A DNA stretch of 33,984 nucleotides from contig CACJOS010000011.1 in assembly GCA_902595115.1 (NCBI GenBank), forward strand, positions 1-33,984, written 5' to 3'. Shown in pieces: positions 17,191-24,325 of this stretch. Both the position numbers and the translations under genes were made by a program. The notes below the pieces were generated by a model. That model saw only the letters and a program-made list of their open reading frames with translations, was not told the origin of the DNA and searched no databases. Origin of the DNA: an uncultured Pelagibacteraceae bacterium. GTDB lineage: Bacteria; Pseudomonadota; Alphaproteobacteria; Pelagibacterales; Pelagibacteraceae. Numbering within the stretch: position 1 is the stretch's first letter; each line of letters opens with the position of its first letter.

Positions 17191-18423
17191 TTAAATTTTT
17201 AATAATTTTTCGGTTAGAAATTTAAGAGTATTAAATGAAATTTCTTTTGTGGGTAAACCTATAAAAAAGCCTCTATCTTCAATATCTTGCGAATTTTTAA
17301 ATTTTTCATTTTTTTTATTAAATCCATACAGCTTTGCTGAAGGCTGGTTTAAAAAATTACCACTTAAAATTGGCCTAGTTTCAACTCCACAAGAGTTTAG
17401 ATAATTTAGATATTTTTGTTTAAATTTTAAATATTTATTATCTATTAATATTGGAAAGCCAAACCAACTTGGATTTAAATTGTTATTTGGTTCAAAGAAA
17501 GAAAATTGATCTTTCCAATATTTTGAATTTTTTAGGGCATTTATTATTAGTTTTCTATTTTGAGCTCTAATCTTTATCATTTTATTTAATCTTTTTAACT
17601 GGCTCAATCCTATAGCTGCTGTTAAATCCAATGGTCTTAAATTAAAGCCTGAATTTATAAAATTGAAATTTTTTTTATTATTTTTTGCTAAACCGCGATC
17701 CCAACCATGTGCTCTCATACTATGAATTAATTCATAATCCTCTTTGCTTTTACAAACAATCATACCTCCTTCTCCAGACGTAATTTGATGTGAATAGTAA
17801 AATGAATAAGTTCCAAAATCTCCAAATGTACCAAGAAATTTTGATTTATATTTTGAACCTAATGCCTCACATGTGTCTTCAATTAAAAAAAGTCTATTTT
17901 TTTTTGCAAACTTTTGAATCTCTAGAATATTTGAGCAATTGCCTAAAATATGTAAGTTAACAATTGCCTTAATATTTTTCTCTTTTTTAATTAGTTTATC
18001 ATCTAAACAGAATGTTTTTATATCAACATCTAAAAATTTAGGTTTCAGACCTGCTTGAACAAAAGGCCAAAGAGATGTGGACCAACATAATGCTGGTATC
18101 ACAAAAGTATCACCTGATTTTAATCTATTTTTCTTTTTTGGATTTAATAGAGCGAAAGACGACAAGAGATTTGCTGATGAACCAGAATTAACCATTAGTG
18201 CATATTTAGATCCAACATACTTTGCAAATGCTTTTTCAAATTTTTTTGTGATGTTAGACATTGTAATTTTCTTGCTCAACAAAACTTCTGCACCAGAAAA
18301 AATATCCTCATTGGTAAAGCCTTTTTCTAATAATGGATAATTAGTATTTTTATTAAAATTGTCTAATTTGCTTAATTTGTTAATAATTTTCTCTAGAAAT
18401 TTTTTGTCTTTATTTGAGAGCAT
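17191..18423 (-). CDS. DegT/DnrJ/EryC1-fold PLP enzyme, likely NDP-4-keto-6-deoxyhexose 3-dehydratase (ColD/RfbH-like)
   Basis: This protein of 410 residues has the DegT aspartate-aminotransferase fold: VNSGSSANLLSSFALL near 78-92, GDTFVIPALCWSTS near 104, EDTCEALGS at 182-190 (Asp183 for the PLP ring nitrogen), and GDFGTYSFYYSHQITSGEGG at 201-220. The residue that forms the Schiff base in aminotransferases is His212 here, not Lys. Among DegT proteins this marks the sugar 3-dehydratases. The Cys-rich Fe-S insert of RfbH/DdhC (after RSWGRD) is absent; the equivalent reads RAHGWDRGLAKNNKK, closer to ColD. I infer removal of the C3 hydroxyl from a 4-keto-6-deoxy sugar nucleotide. The next gene, an SDR, is 2 bases away. 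Confidence 0.82.
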   Translation of the reverse strand: MLSNKDKKFLEKIINKLSKLDNFNKNTNYPLLEKGFTNEDIFSGAEVLLSKKITMSNITKKFEKAFAKYVGSKYALMVNSGSSANLLSSFALLNPKKKNRLKSGDTFVIPALCWSTSLWPFVQAGLKPKFLDVDIKTFCLDDKLIKKEKNIKAIVNLHILGNCSNILEIQKFAKKNRLFLIEDTCEALGSKYKSKFLGTFGDFGTYSFYYSHQITSGEGGMIVCKSKEDYELIHSMRAHGWDRGLAKNNKKNFNFINSGFNLRPLDLTAAIGLSQLKRLNKMIKIRAQNRKLIINALKNSKYWKDQFSFFEPNNNLNPSWFGFPILIDNKYLKFKQKYLNYLNSCGVETRPILSGNFLNQPSAKLYGFNKKNEKFKNSQDIEDRGFFIGLPTKEISFNTLKFLTEKLLKI

Positions 18424-18443
18424 TATTTTAAAATATAAATTAC

Positions 18444-18472
18444 TTGTTATTAAAAATATTAATTATTATATT
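18444..18472 (+). promoter_or_regulatory. Sigma-70-type promoter of the tmRNA gene
   Basis: TTGTTA at 18444-18449, a spacer of 17 bases, and TATATT at 18467-18472 match the -35 and -10 consensus at 4 and 5 of 6 positions. The predicted start, 7 bases on at about 18479, is the first base of a GTTGG-GTTT-CCAAC hairpin that opens the acceptor half of the tmRNA transcript. AT-rich sequence makes chance matches common, but spacing, position and the following RNA agree. Confidence 0.55.
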
Positions 18473-18478
18473 AAATAT

Positions 18479-18740
18479 GTTGGGTTTCCAACTATGACGA
18501 TAAACGAATTTCGTAATAAACATTGCGGACGTGGGGGCAGTACCCACCACCTCCACCATATTTAACAAATTGGGGGTGAATTAGGATCGACGGGTGTCTA
18601 AAAGCTTTTCTTTCGTTCGGGATTGTTCCACCGTGACGGGCAATTTTATAATTGCAAATAATAAATTTGCACTTGCAGCTTAATTAATTTTTTAATTAAG
18701 TTACGGGGTTTGGGGCACCTGGCAACAGAACGCCCCTTTT
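18479..18740 (+). ncRNA. ssrA: tmRNA, circularly permuted two-piece (alphaproteobacterial) form
   Basis: The acceptor piece comes first: a T arm (GTGGG 18531-18535, loop GGCAGTA, CCCAC 18543-18547), acceptor strand CACCTCC (18548-18554), then ACCA ending at 18558. The coding piece starts 13 bases later with GGGGGTG (18572-18578), which pairs with CACCTCC in seven positions (one G-U), followed by the tmRNA signature AGGATCGACGGG. The tag frame ends GCA AAT AAT AAA TTT GCA CTT GCA GCT TAA (18654-18683), giving ANNKFALAA, the usual ALAA-type proteolysis end. The exact resume codon is not certain. After the stop there is a 9-bp hairpin (CTTAATTAA/TTAATTAAG) and a GGGGC/GCCCC stem (18712-18736) followed by TTTT, which may be a pseudoknot part, the terminator, or both. 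It rescues stalled ribosomes with SmpB. Outer ends are estimates. Confidence 0.93.
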
Positions 18741-18976
18741 AAAAAGTTTTCTTTGAATAATGCCAATTTGTAAAAGAAATGTAAATTTAACTTACTATGA
18801 ATTTAGCAAACAATTTTTAACTATTTAGCAATATAGCGTTTTAAAAAAATTGATATAAGTTTATGAAATACCCTTAGTTTTGAGAATTTTGATATATTGC
18901 AAATACCATGGCTGATAATTCAACTGCAATTTAGACCTCTTGCATGTTATTATTTTTAAATTATTAAAACAATAAA

Positions 18977-19342
18977 ATGAAAAAAATACATTCTTTATAT
19001 GTAACTTCAAAAGATATCTTGTTTAAAGAAAGATATATAATTAAGTTTTATAATGAATTAAAAGATGAAGTAATTTGTTTTTTAGATAAAAATAAAAATA
19101 TAAAAATTTATTCTTCAATTTGTCCACACTTTGGCGGAGAAATTTATTATGATAAAAAAAACGATTTTCTAAGGTGTAAATGGCATGATTGGAAATTTTC
19201 CAAAGATACTGGGAAGTGTCTAAGTTACCCGATTAAATTAAAATTAAATCCTTACGATTTTGAAGTCAAACCTAATAACTTAAAAAAATATAATGTGAAA
19301 TTAGAAAGTAATGAAATATATTTAAATTATGAAAAAGAATAA
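18977..19342 (+). CDS. Rieske [2Fe-2S] domain protein, probable N-terminal half of a split Rieske oxygenase
   Basis: This protein of 121 residues is essentially one Rieske domain. The cluster ligands are Cys49-Pro-His51 (ICPHFGGEIYYD) and Cys67-x2-His70 (LRCKWHDWKF), an exact C-x-H-x15-C-x2-H pattern. The flanks, DEVICFLDKN before and TGKCLSYP after the second pair, are also usual for Rieske domains. There is no signal peptide. The next gene starts inside this one (14-base overlap) and has the iron motif of Rieske oxygenase catalytic domains. I infer that the two proteins together form an oxygenase whose domains are normally on one chain. A free-standing Rieske ferredoxin serving another oxygenase is the alternative. 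The gap between the tmRNA and this ATG holds no other gene I can support. Confidence 0.85.
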   Translation: MKKIHSLYVTSKDILFKERYIIKFYNELKDEVICFLDKNKNIKIYSSICPHFGGEIYYDKKNDFLRCKWHDWKFSKDTGKCLSYPIKLKLNPYDFEVKPNNLKKYNVKLESNEIYLNYEKE

Positions 19343-19949
19343 TGTTTTAGAAGTTGAAATTCGTAAAAATATCAATTGCTCTAAAGATGTAGCTTTATGG
19401 AACTATTGGGATCATGAACATCTCGATGTTGTTCACGATGGTTACAAAGAATCAGATATTTTGTATGATAATAATAATTTCATGTTCAGAGTAGACAATA
19501 TCAAGATACCATTTCCTTTTATAAAGCTTCAAACTCCTATATTCATGGTTCAACATGATGAAAATACTTTATATGTTTATGCAATTCAAATAGGCATTAT
19601 ATCAAAAACTACTATTACTATAAAATCGTTAACAGCTTCATCATGTGAGATTACAATGAACTATAAATTTTATTTAAATGGATGGAGGAAAATTTTAAAA
19701 CCATTCTTGAAGATTATGATACCTAAATGGAATGAGAAAGTTTGGTTGGAAGATTTACCAATAAAAATTAGAAGGCAAAAAGTTTTAAATATGAATTTTA
19801 AAGACTTTAAAGGATTGCCAGAAAAAATTAATGAAAGAGAAGAAATTAAAGATGAAAATTATTCTTTTAAACTTCCAATTCCTCGACCAATAAATTCATC
19901 TAGAGATAGACACCCTTTAGCATTAAAATTCAGAGACAAAATTAAATAA
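19329..19949 (+). CDS. SRPBCC-fold protein with Rieske-oxygenase iron motif, probable catalytic half
   Basis: This protein of 206 residues has N25-x2-D28-x2-H31-x4-H36 (NYWDHEHLDVVH), the mononuclear-iron motif of Rieske oxygenases (N-x2-D-x2-H-x4-H). Later comes VWLEDLPIKIRRQKV, where Asp142 is placed like the third, carboxylate, ligand in the DIPIWE-like motif of KshA/DAF-36-type enzymes. The middle is beta-rich, as expected for the START-like fold. It begins inside the end of the Rieske gene, shifted by one frame. A stop (TAA, 19323-19325) closes its frame just before the ATG, so it is a separate gene, or joined only by a frameshift within a few codons. The substrate is unknown. A plain SRPBCC protein of other function remains possible. 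Confidence 0.65.
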   Translation: MKKNNVLEVEIRKNINCSKDVALWNYWDHEHLDVVHDGYKESDILYDNNNFMFRVDNIKIPFPFIKLQTPIFMVQHDENTLYVYAIQIGIISKTTITIKSLTASSCEITMNYKFYLNGWRKILKPFLKIMIPKWNEKVWLEDLPIKIRRQKVLNMNFKDFKGLPEKINEREEIKDENYSFKLPIPRPINSSRDRHPLALKFRDKIK

Positions 19950-20116
19950 TTAAAATAAACTATCATAAATATTAAGATAAATTGCTTAGAAGCGGATCTT
20001 ATCCTAGGTTGCTATAAAAGCAAAAACTGCAAGAATTAAGTGAGGTTTTCAAAAATTATTTATTTCAATTATTAATTTAATTATAGCAAGAACCAGTTTA
20101 CACTTTTAATAAAATT

Positions 20117-20974
20117 TTATCTTTTAAAAATAAAGTTATAAGTATTTGCAAATTTACCTTTGTAAAAGGCATCATTACGTTTTTTATGCAAAATTTTAAA
20201 TTCGTATTCTTTCATTAGATTAAAAATATTTTCACTTTGCTCTTTAAAATTTTGATTTATTTCAATTAATAAACTTTTGATTTTTTTATCTTTTAAAAAT
20301 TTGCTTCCACCAGCCAAAATTAAATGTTCAATACCATCAACGTCAATTTTTATATAATCAGGAATATCTAATATCGAATTTTCAATAAAATAATTCATAG
20401 TTGTTCCAAATAAAGTATATTTCATATTAGCTTTAAACTCTTTGCCCTCTGCATCAATTGAGTCCCCAAATGAATTTAGTGCGCCACCCTCCATAAAATT
20501 ACTTTCGTTCATTAGCTGAAACATATTTTGTTTATTTGTAAGCGGAATTGGTACTACTTTTATATTATTTTCTAAATTATTTATTGATATGTTTCTTGTA
20601 AGCACTCTTAAATTTGAGCTAGAGGGTTCAAAAGCAATAGTTGTTGAATTTACATTTTTTAAAGAATTATAAATTGAATATAAGCCAATATTCGCCCCGA
20701 TGTCCCAAAAAATTAAATTTTCTTTGTTTTCAAAACCATCTATCCACTCGATTGTCTCGGGTTCTTTTGTGAGACATGTATTTACTCTCCACTCGAGAAG
20801 TTGATTTGGAACGAAGAATTTAACCTCTTTATTTAAAATTTTAATAGATTTATATGACTTTTCCTGAATAAAATCTTTAAACCAAATCAGAAAGCTTTTC
20901 TTTATTAAAATTCTTAGTATCTTATCCAACAATTCAATAATGTTAAAAAATAGATAAGAAATTTTTTTTATCAT
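20117..20974 (-). CDS. FkbM-family SAM-dependent methyltransferase
   Basis: This protein of 285 residues has a class I methyltransferase core: FWDIGANIGLYSIYNS from residue 89 (motif I, SAM binding), IAFEPSSSNLRVLTRNISIN (motif II and the FEP signature of FkbM), DIPDYIKIDVDGIEHLILAGG (KIDVDGxE, FkbM signature), and LLIEIN near the end of the core. The first 35 residues are hydrophobic or basic but do not form an obvious signal. FkbM-type enzymes O-methylate sugars, polyketides and other small molecules; the acceptor is not known here. It is convergent with the Rieske pair (167-base gap without any gene I can support) and divergent from the peroxiredoxin gene. Confidence 0.88.
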   Translation of the reverse strand: MIKKISYLFFNIIELLDKILRILIKKSFLIWFKDFIQEKSYKSIKILNKEVKFFVPNQLLEWRVNTCLTKEPETIEWIDGFENKENLIFWDIGANIGLYSIYNSLKNVNSTTIAFEPSSSNLRVLTRNISINNLENNIKVVPIPLTNKQNMFQLMNESNFMEGGALNSFGDSIDAEGKEFKANMKYTLFGTTMNYFIENSILDIPDYIKIDVDGIEHLILAGGSKFLKDKKIKSLLIEINQNFKEQSENIFNLMKEYEFKILHKKRNDAFYKGKFANTYNFIFKR

Positions 20975-21205
20975 CGTAAATAATTAAGGATCATATTTTA
21001 ATACCACATGAAAATAAAAAAATATAGAGCATGGCATTAGCCTGATATTAAAGAAATTAGCTAAATGTGTAGTACAAAATGTAATTTTGAGAAAATTTTA
21101 AAAAATTAAGTATTTAATAAATTATATAGCGTGACGTTCTGAGTCTTTAAAATTTGGTTATTTAATAATATTCTAACTAATAATAATTAAAATCATTATT
21201 ATAGA

Positions 21206-21220
21206 ATTACTTAAAGTAAT
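21206..21220. promoter_or_regulatory. Perfect 15-base palindrome upstream of the peroxiredoxin gene
   Basis: ATTACTT-A-AAGTAAT is a perfect 7-base inverted repeat around one central base, 20 bases before the bcp ATG. The one-base centre rules out an RNA hairpin with a real loop, so a dimeric DNA-binding protein is the natural reading. It sits in a 266-base divergent gap (20975-21240) with no gene I can support; that gap must carry promoters for both the FkbM gene and bcp. AT-rich DNA yields chance palindromes, so confidence is low. Confidence 0.3.
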
Positions 21221-21240
21221 GTTAATGTCTTTATTTAGCT

Positions 21241-21708
21241 ATGAAAATTAAGATAAATCAGAAAGCGCCAAACTTTAAGTTACCCTCAACTAATGGCACA
21301 AAATTTGAATTAAATAATTTAAAAAGAAAAAATATAGTATTATATTTTTATCCAAAGGATGATACTCCTGGATGCACTCTTGAGTCGCAAGATTTTAGCA
21401 AACTTAATAATATGATTTTAAAAAACAAAACAGTTATTTACGGAATTTCTGCAGACTCAATACAAAGTCATTTGAACTTTAAAAAAAAATATAAAATAAA
21501 GTTTCAACTTTTGTCAGATATTAATAAAAAAGTAATTAAAAAATATGGTGTTTGGGGGAAAAAAATTTTTATGGGAAAAAATTACATGGGTATAATTAGG
21601 ACAACGTTTTTAATTGATTCAAATCGTAAGGTTCTCAAAATCTGGAATAATGTAAGAGTTAAAGACCACGCAAAAGATGTATATTCAGAGATAAAAAAAA
21701 TAGTATAA
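21241..21708 (+). CDS. bcp: Peroxiredoxin, BCP/PrxQ family, 1-Cys type
   Basis: This protein of 155 residues has the normal BCP size. It has APNFKLPSTNGTKFELNNLK at the start, then YFYPKDDTPGCTLESQDF with the peroxidatic Cys45 in PxxxTPGCT, GISADSIQSHLNFKKKY, and a C-terminal FLIDSNRKVLKIW. The resolving cysteine found five residues after the peroxidatic one in many BCPs (TPGCTxExC) is Gln50 here, so it should act as a 1-Cys enzyme with an external thiol. It reduces hydrogen and organic peroxides in the cytoplasm. No ribosome binding site is obvious. A perfect palindrome lies 20 bases upstream. Confidence 0.93.
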   Translation: MKIKINQKAPNFKLPSTNGTKFELNNLKRKNIVLYFYPKDDTPGCTLESQDFSKLNNMILKNKTVIYGISADSIQSHLNFKKKYKIKFQLLSDINKKVIKKYGVWGKKIFMGKNYMGIIRTTFLIDSNRKVLKIWNNVRVKDHAKDVYSEIKKIV

Positions 21709-21743
21709 ATCAAACCTTTAGTATAAAAATAACCGGAAAGTGA

Positions 21744-22496
21744 ATGAAATTATTAACTTATTTTTATAAGAAATCTGCTTTTTTTTTTAAAAAAAAAATC
21801 AATGTAGACCGAGAAAAATTAAATTTTGAAAGCTTGGATGAATTATTCACATATTATGGAACTGATAAGGCAAAAAAAGTAAAAAATCCTTACAGCAAAA
21901 ATTCAGATCTTTTTGTAGGACATGGTTATTCAAAATTTTATGAAAAACATTTAGAATTTTCAAAAAATGATAATTTTAATTTATTAGAAATTGGTACATG
22001 GTATGGCGCATCTTCTGCATCGTTTTGCAAATATTTTCCCAATGCAAAAATATTTGGATTAGATAAAAATTTTAAATTTAAATATAAATCAAAAAATATT
22101 ATTTTTATTCAATGCGATATAAGAACAAAATATGGTTTGGAAAAGCTTAAAAGCCGAATTCATGGAAAAAAATTTAAAGTTATAATAGATGATGGATCTC
22201 ATATTCTCACTCATATTATAAAAAATATATTTTTTTTTATAAATTATATCGAGAAAGGTGGATATTTTATAATTGAAGATTTTAATTTACCTAAAAATTA
22301 TAGTTATTTAAACGATGCCAGTAATGAAGAAATTTTTATAGATGAAATATTCAAAAATATTTTAAGAAAAAAATATTTTAAGTCTAAGATTTTATCAAAA
22401 GATAAGCAAAAATATTTATTTGAACTTATAGAGAATATTTATATTTACAAAGGAAATAATAAAGACTCAGATATCGCTTTTTTGAAAATAAAATAA
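21744..22496 (+). CDS. Class I SAM-dependent methyltransferase, macrolide/sugar O-methyltransferase-like
   Basis: This protein of 250 residues begins with a basic, aromatic stretch, then LDELFTYYGTDKAKK at 31-45 and GHGYSKFYEKHLEF near 59-72. This GTDK...H.Y..Y arrangement is the opening of the MycE/mycinamicin-type O-methyltransferases. SAM motif I is LLEIGTWYGASSASF at 80-94, with a second acidic motif in FGLDKNF. VIIDDGSH at 146-153 is the metal/catalytic segment of that family, followed by GGYFIIEDF. It is probably an O-methyltransferase acting on a glycan or secondary metabolite; the acceptor is unknown. It ends immediately next to the stop of the convergent NTP pyrophosphohydrolase gene, with no base between. 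Confidence 0.82.
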   Translation: MKLLTYFYKKSAFFFKKKINVDREKLNFESLDELFTYYGTDKAKKVKNPYSKNSDLFVGHGYSKFYEKHLEFSKNDNFNLLEIGTWYGASSASFCKYFPNAKIFGLDKNFKFKYKSKNIIFIQCDIRTKYGLEKLKSRIHGKKFKVIIDDGSHILTHIIKNIFFFINYIEKGGYFIIEDFNLPKNYSYLNDASNEEIFIDEIFKNILRKKYFKSKILSKDKQKYLFELIENIYIYKGNNKDSDIAFLKIK

Positions 22497-22868
22497 TTAT
22501 TTTAAAAATTTTTTTAAATCTGGTTTAAAATAGTTTGGCCCCTTCATGACTTTTCCTTTGTCATTGTAAATTGGCTTTCCTTCAGCGGATAGTTTGCTCA
22601 TATTTGATTTTTGAACCTCATCAAAACATTTGTCTAAGTTTATACCAAATGCATGACCAGCCCCATAGGTAACATATAAAATATCTGTTAATGCATCTGC
22701 TACTTCTTTTAGGTCATTTGTTTGAAGTGCATACTTCAATTCTTTCAATTCCTCATCAATAAGATCGATTCTAAGTTTGTTTATTTGGACATTTCCTAAA
22801 CCTGGCTTAGATTTTACCTCTTGACCAAAAGTTTTCATAAACAAACCTACTTTTTCAAAATTTGTCAT
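22497..22868 (-). CDS. MazG/HisE-like NTP pyrophosphohydrolase
   Basis: This protein of 123 residues has the all-alpha NTP-PPase metal motif: DLIDEELKELKYAL (EExxE-like) at about 35-48, then EVADALTDILYVTYGAGHAFG (ExxD type) at about 55-75. The C-terminal GKVMKGPNYFKPDL resembles the KxxGP-x-Y-x-P-x-L end of the phage/bacterial MazG-like subgroup, sometimes annotated as phosphoribosyl-ATP pyrophosphohydrolase-like. It probably hydrolyses a non-canonical or excess nucleoside triphosphate in the cytoplasm. The start is well supported by a strong Shine-Dalgarno (GAGGAGG) 4 bases before the ATG, which is rare in this window. True HisE is less likely, since no his genes are nearby. Confidence 0.85.
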   Translation of the reverse strand: MTNFEKVGLFMKTFGQEVKSKPGLGNVQINKLRIDLIDEELKELKYALQTNDLKEVADALTDILYVTYGAGHAFGINLDKCFDEVQKSNMSKLSAEGKPIYNDKGKVMKGPNYFKPDLKKFLK

Positions 22869-22930
22869 AACCCTCCTCTTTGATTCTTTAGCAACTTAAT
22901 GTATAAGATTATGACCTCAAACCAAAGTTT

Positions 22931-24325
22931 ATGAAAACAAGAAAAGAATATGATAGCATAGGAAATATAAGAGTTCCTGTGGATAAATATTGGGGAGCTT
23001 CAACAGAAAGATCGATAAAATTTTTTAATATTGGCAATATTTTAGTTAATTCTATAATAATTAAGTCAATAGCAATTATCAAAAAATCAGCTGCTATAGT
23101 CCATCTTAAAGATAGAAAAATTGACAAAAAAATTGCATCCGCAATTATAAAGGCCTCTGATGAGGTGATTTCAGGAAAATTAAATGACAACTTCCCTCTT
23201 AAAGTCTGGCAAACAGGGTCTGGAACACAAACTAATATGAATGTTAATGAGGTTATTTCTAATAGAGCAATTGAAATTCTAAAAGGAAAAAAGGGTACCA
23301 AAAAGCCAGTTCATCCCAATGATCATGTAAATAAATCGCAGTCTACTAATGATGTTTTCCCAACTGCTATTCATATTGCTGTAGCGTCGAAGACAATTAA
23401 TAAACTGATTCCAAGTCTTGAATTGTTAAACAAAAATTTGAAAAATAAAGTAAGAGAATTTAATAAAATTATTAAAATTGGTAGAACTCATCTCCAGGAT
23501 GCTACTCCAATTTCGCTTGGACAAGAATTTTCTGGCTATCAATCACAACTTGAAGATTCAATTAAAAGAATCAAGTTATCTCTGAACGAAATTTTCTTTC
23601 TTGCTCAAGGTGGTACAGCAGTTGGAACCGGAATAAATACATCAAAAAATTTTGACAAAAAAATCGTAAAAGAAATTTCGAAATTGACGAAATTACCTTT
23701 TAAGGTAACAAAAAATAAATTTTCTGCATTGGCTTCGCACGACCCTATAGTAAATTTTTCTGGATCTTTAAATACTGCAGCAGTTTGTCTAATGAAAATT
23801 GCGAATGATATCAGATTTCTTGGTTCTGGACCTAGGGCTGGATATTCAGAATTAATATTACCAGAAAATGAAGCTGGTTCATCTATAATGCCAGGCAAAG
23901 TAAACCCAACACAATGTGAAGCTATAACAATGGTTTGTACAAAAGTTATTGGTAATCATACAGGTATTACTGTAGCTGGATCTCATGGACATTTTCAGTT
24001 GAACGTATTTAAACCCCTAATTGCTCACAATATTATTCAATCTATAGATTTGCTGGCTGATAGTTCAAAAAATTTTTCAAATTTTTGTGTTAAAAATATT
24101 AAGGCTAATAAGAAAAAAATTAAAGATCTATTAAATAATTCATTAATGTTAGTCACAGCTCTAACTCCAAAAATTGGTTATGATAATGCTGCAAAAATTG
24201 CGAAAAAAGCTTTAAAAAATAATACATCTTTAAAAGAAGAAGCTCTTAAATCAGGACTTATTAGAGAAAAAGAGTATAATATGTTGGTTGATCCAAAAAA
24301 AATGATTTACCCTTCATCTAAGTAA
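22931..24325 (+). CDS. fumC: Fumarate hydratase, class II
   Basis: This 464-residue protein is the standard length for FumC. Motifs in order: VPVDKYWGASTERS at about 16-28, WQTGSGTQTNMNVNEV at 93-108, GRTHLQDATP at 184-193 with His187, and the superfamily signature GSSIMPGKVNPTQCEA at 316-331. Together these separate it from aspartase and argininosuccinate lyase. It interconverts fumarate and malate in the TCA cycle, oxygen-stable and iron-free. Its last 19 bases overlap the 3' end of the convergent AsmA-like gene. It diverges from the MazG-like gene across 62 bases. Confidence 0.96.
   Translation: MKTRKEYDSIGNIRVPVDKYWGASTERSIKFFNIGNILVNSIIIKSIAIIKKSAAIVHLKDRKIDKKIASAIIKASDEVISGKLNDNFPLKVWQTGSGTQTNMNVNEVISNRAIEILKGKKGTKKPVHPNDHVNKSQSTNDVFPTAIHIAVASKTINKLIPSLELLNKNLKNKVREFNKIIKIGRTHLQDATPISLGQEFSGYQSQLEDSIKRIKLSLNEIFFLAQGGTAVGTGINTSKNFDKKIVKEISKLTKLPFKVTKNKFSALASHDPIVNFSGSLNTAAVCLMKIANDIRFLGSGPRAGYSELILPENEAGSSIMPGKVNPTQCEAITMVCTKVIGNHTGITVAGSHGHFQLNVFKPLIAHNIIQSIDLLADSSKNFSNFCVKNIKANKKKIKDLLNNSLMLVTALTPKIGYDNAAKIAKKALKNNTSLKEEALKSGLIREKEYNMLVDPKKMIYPSSK

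Noticed and set aside
18908..18934. A short frame ATG...TAG coding for MADNSTAI between the tmRNA and the Rieske gene.
   Set aside because: Only eight codons, no ribosome binding site, and no family recognised; such frames arise by chance in AT-rich DNA.
18479..18976. A possible phage/island attachment site at the tmRNA gene.
   Set aside because: I found no integrase gene and no direct repeat of the tmRNA end in the window.
19950..20116. Possible small RNA in the gap after the Rieske pair.
   Set aside because: No stable stem with a terminator-like T run, and no promoter that stands out from the AT-rich background.
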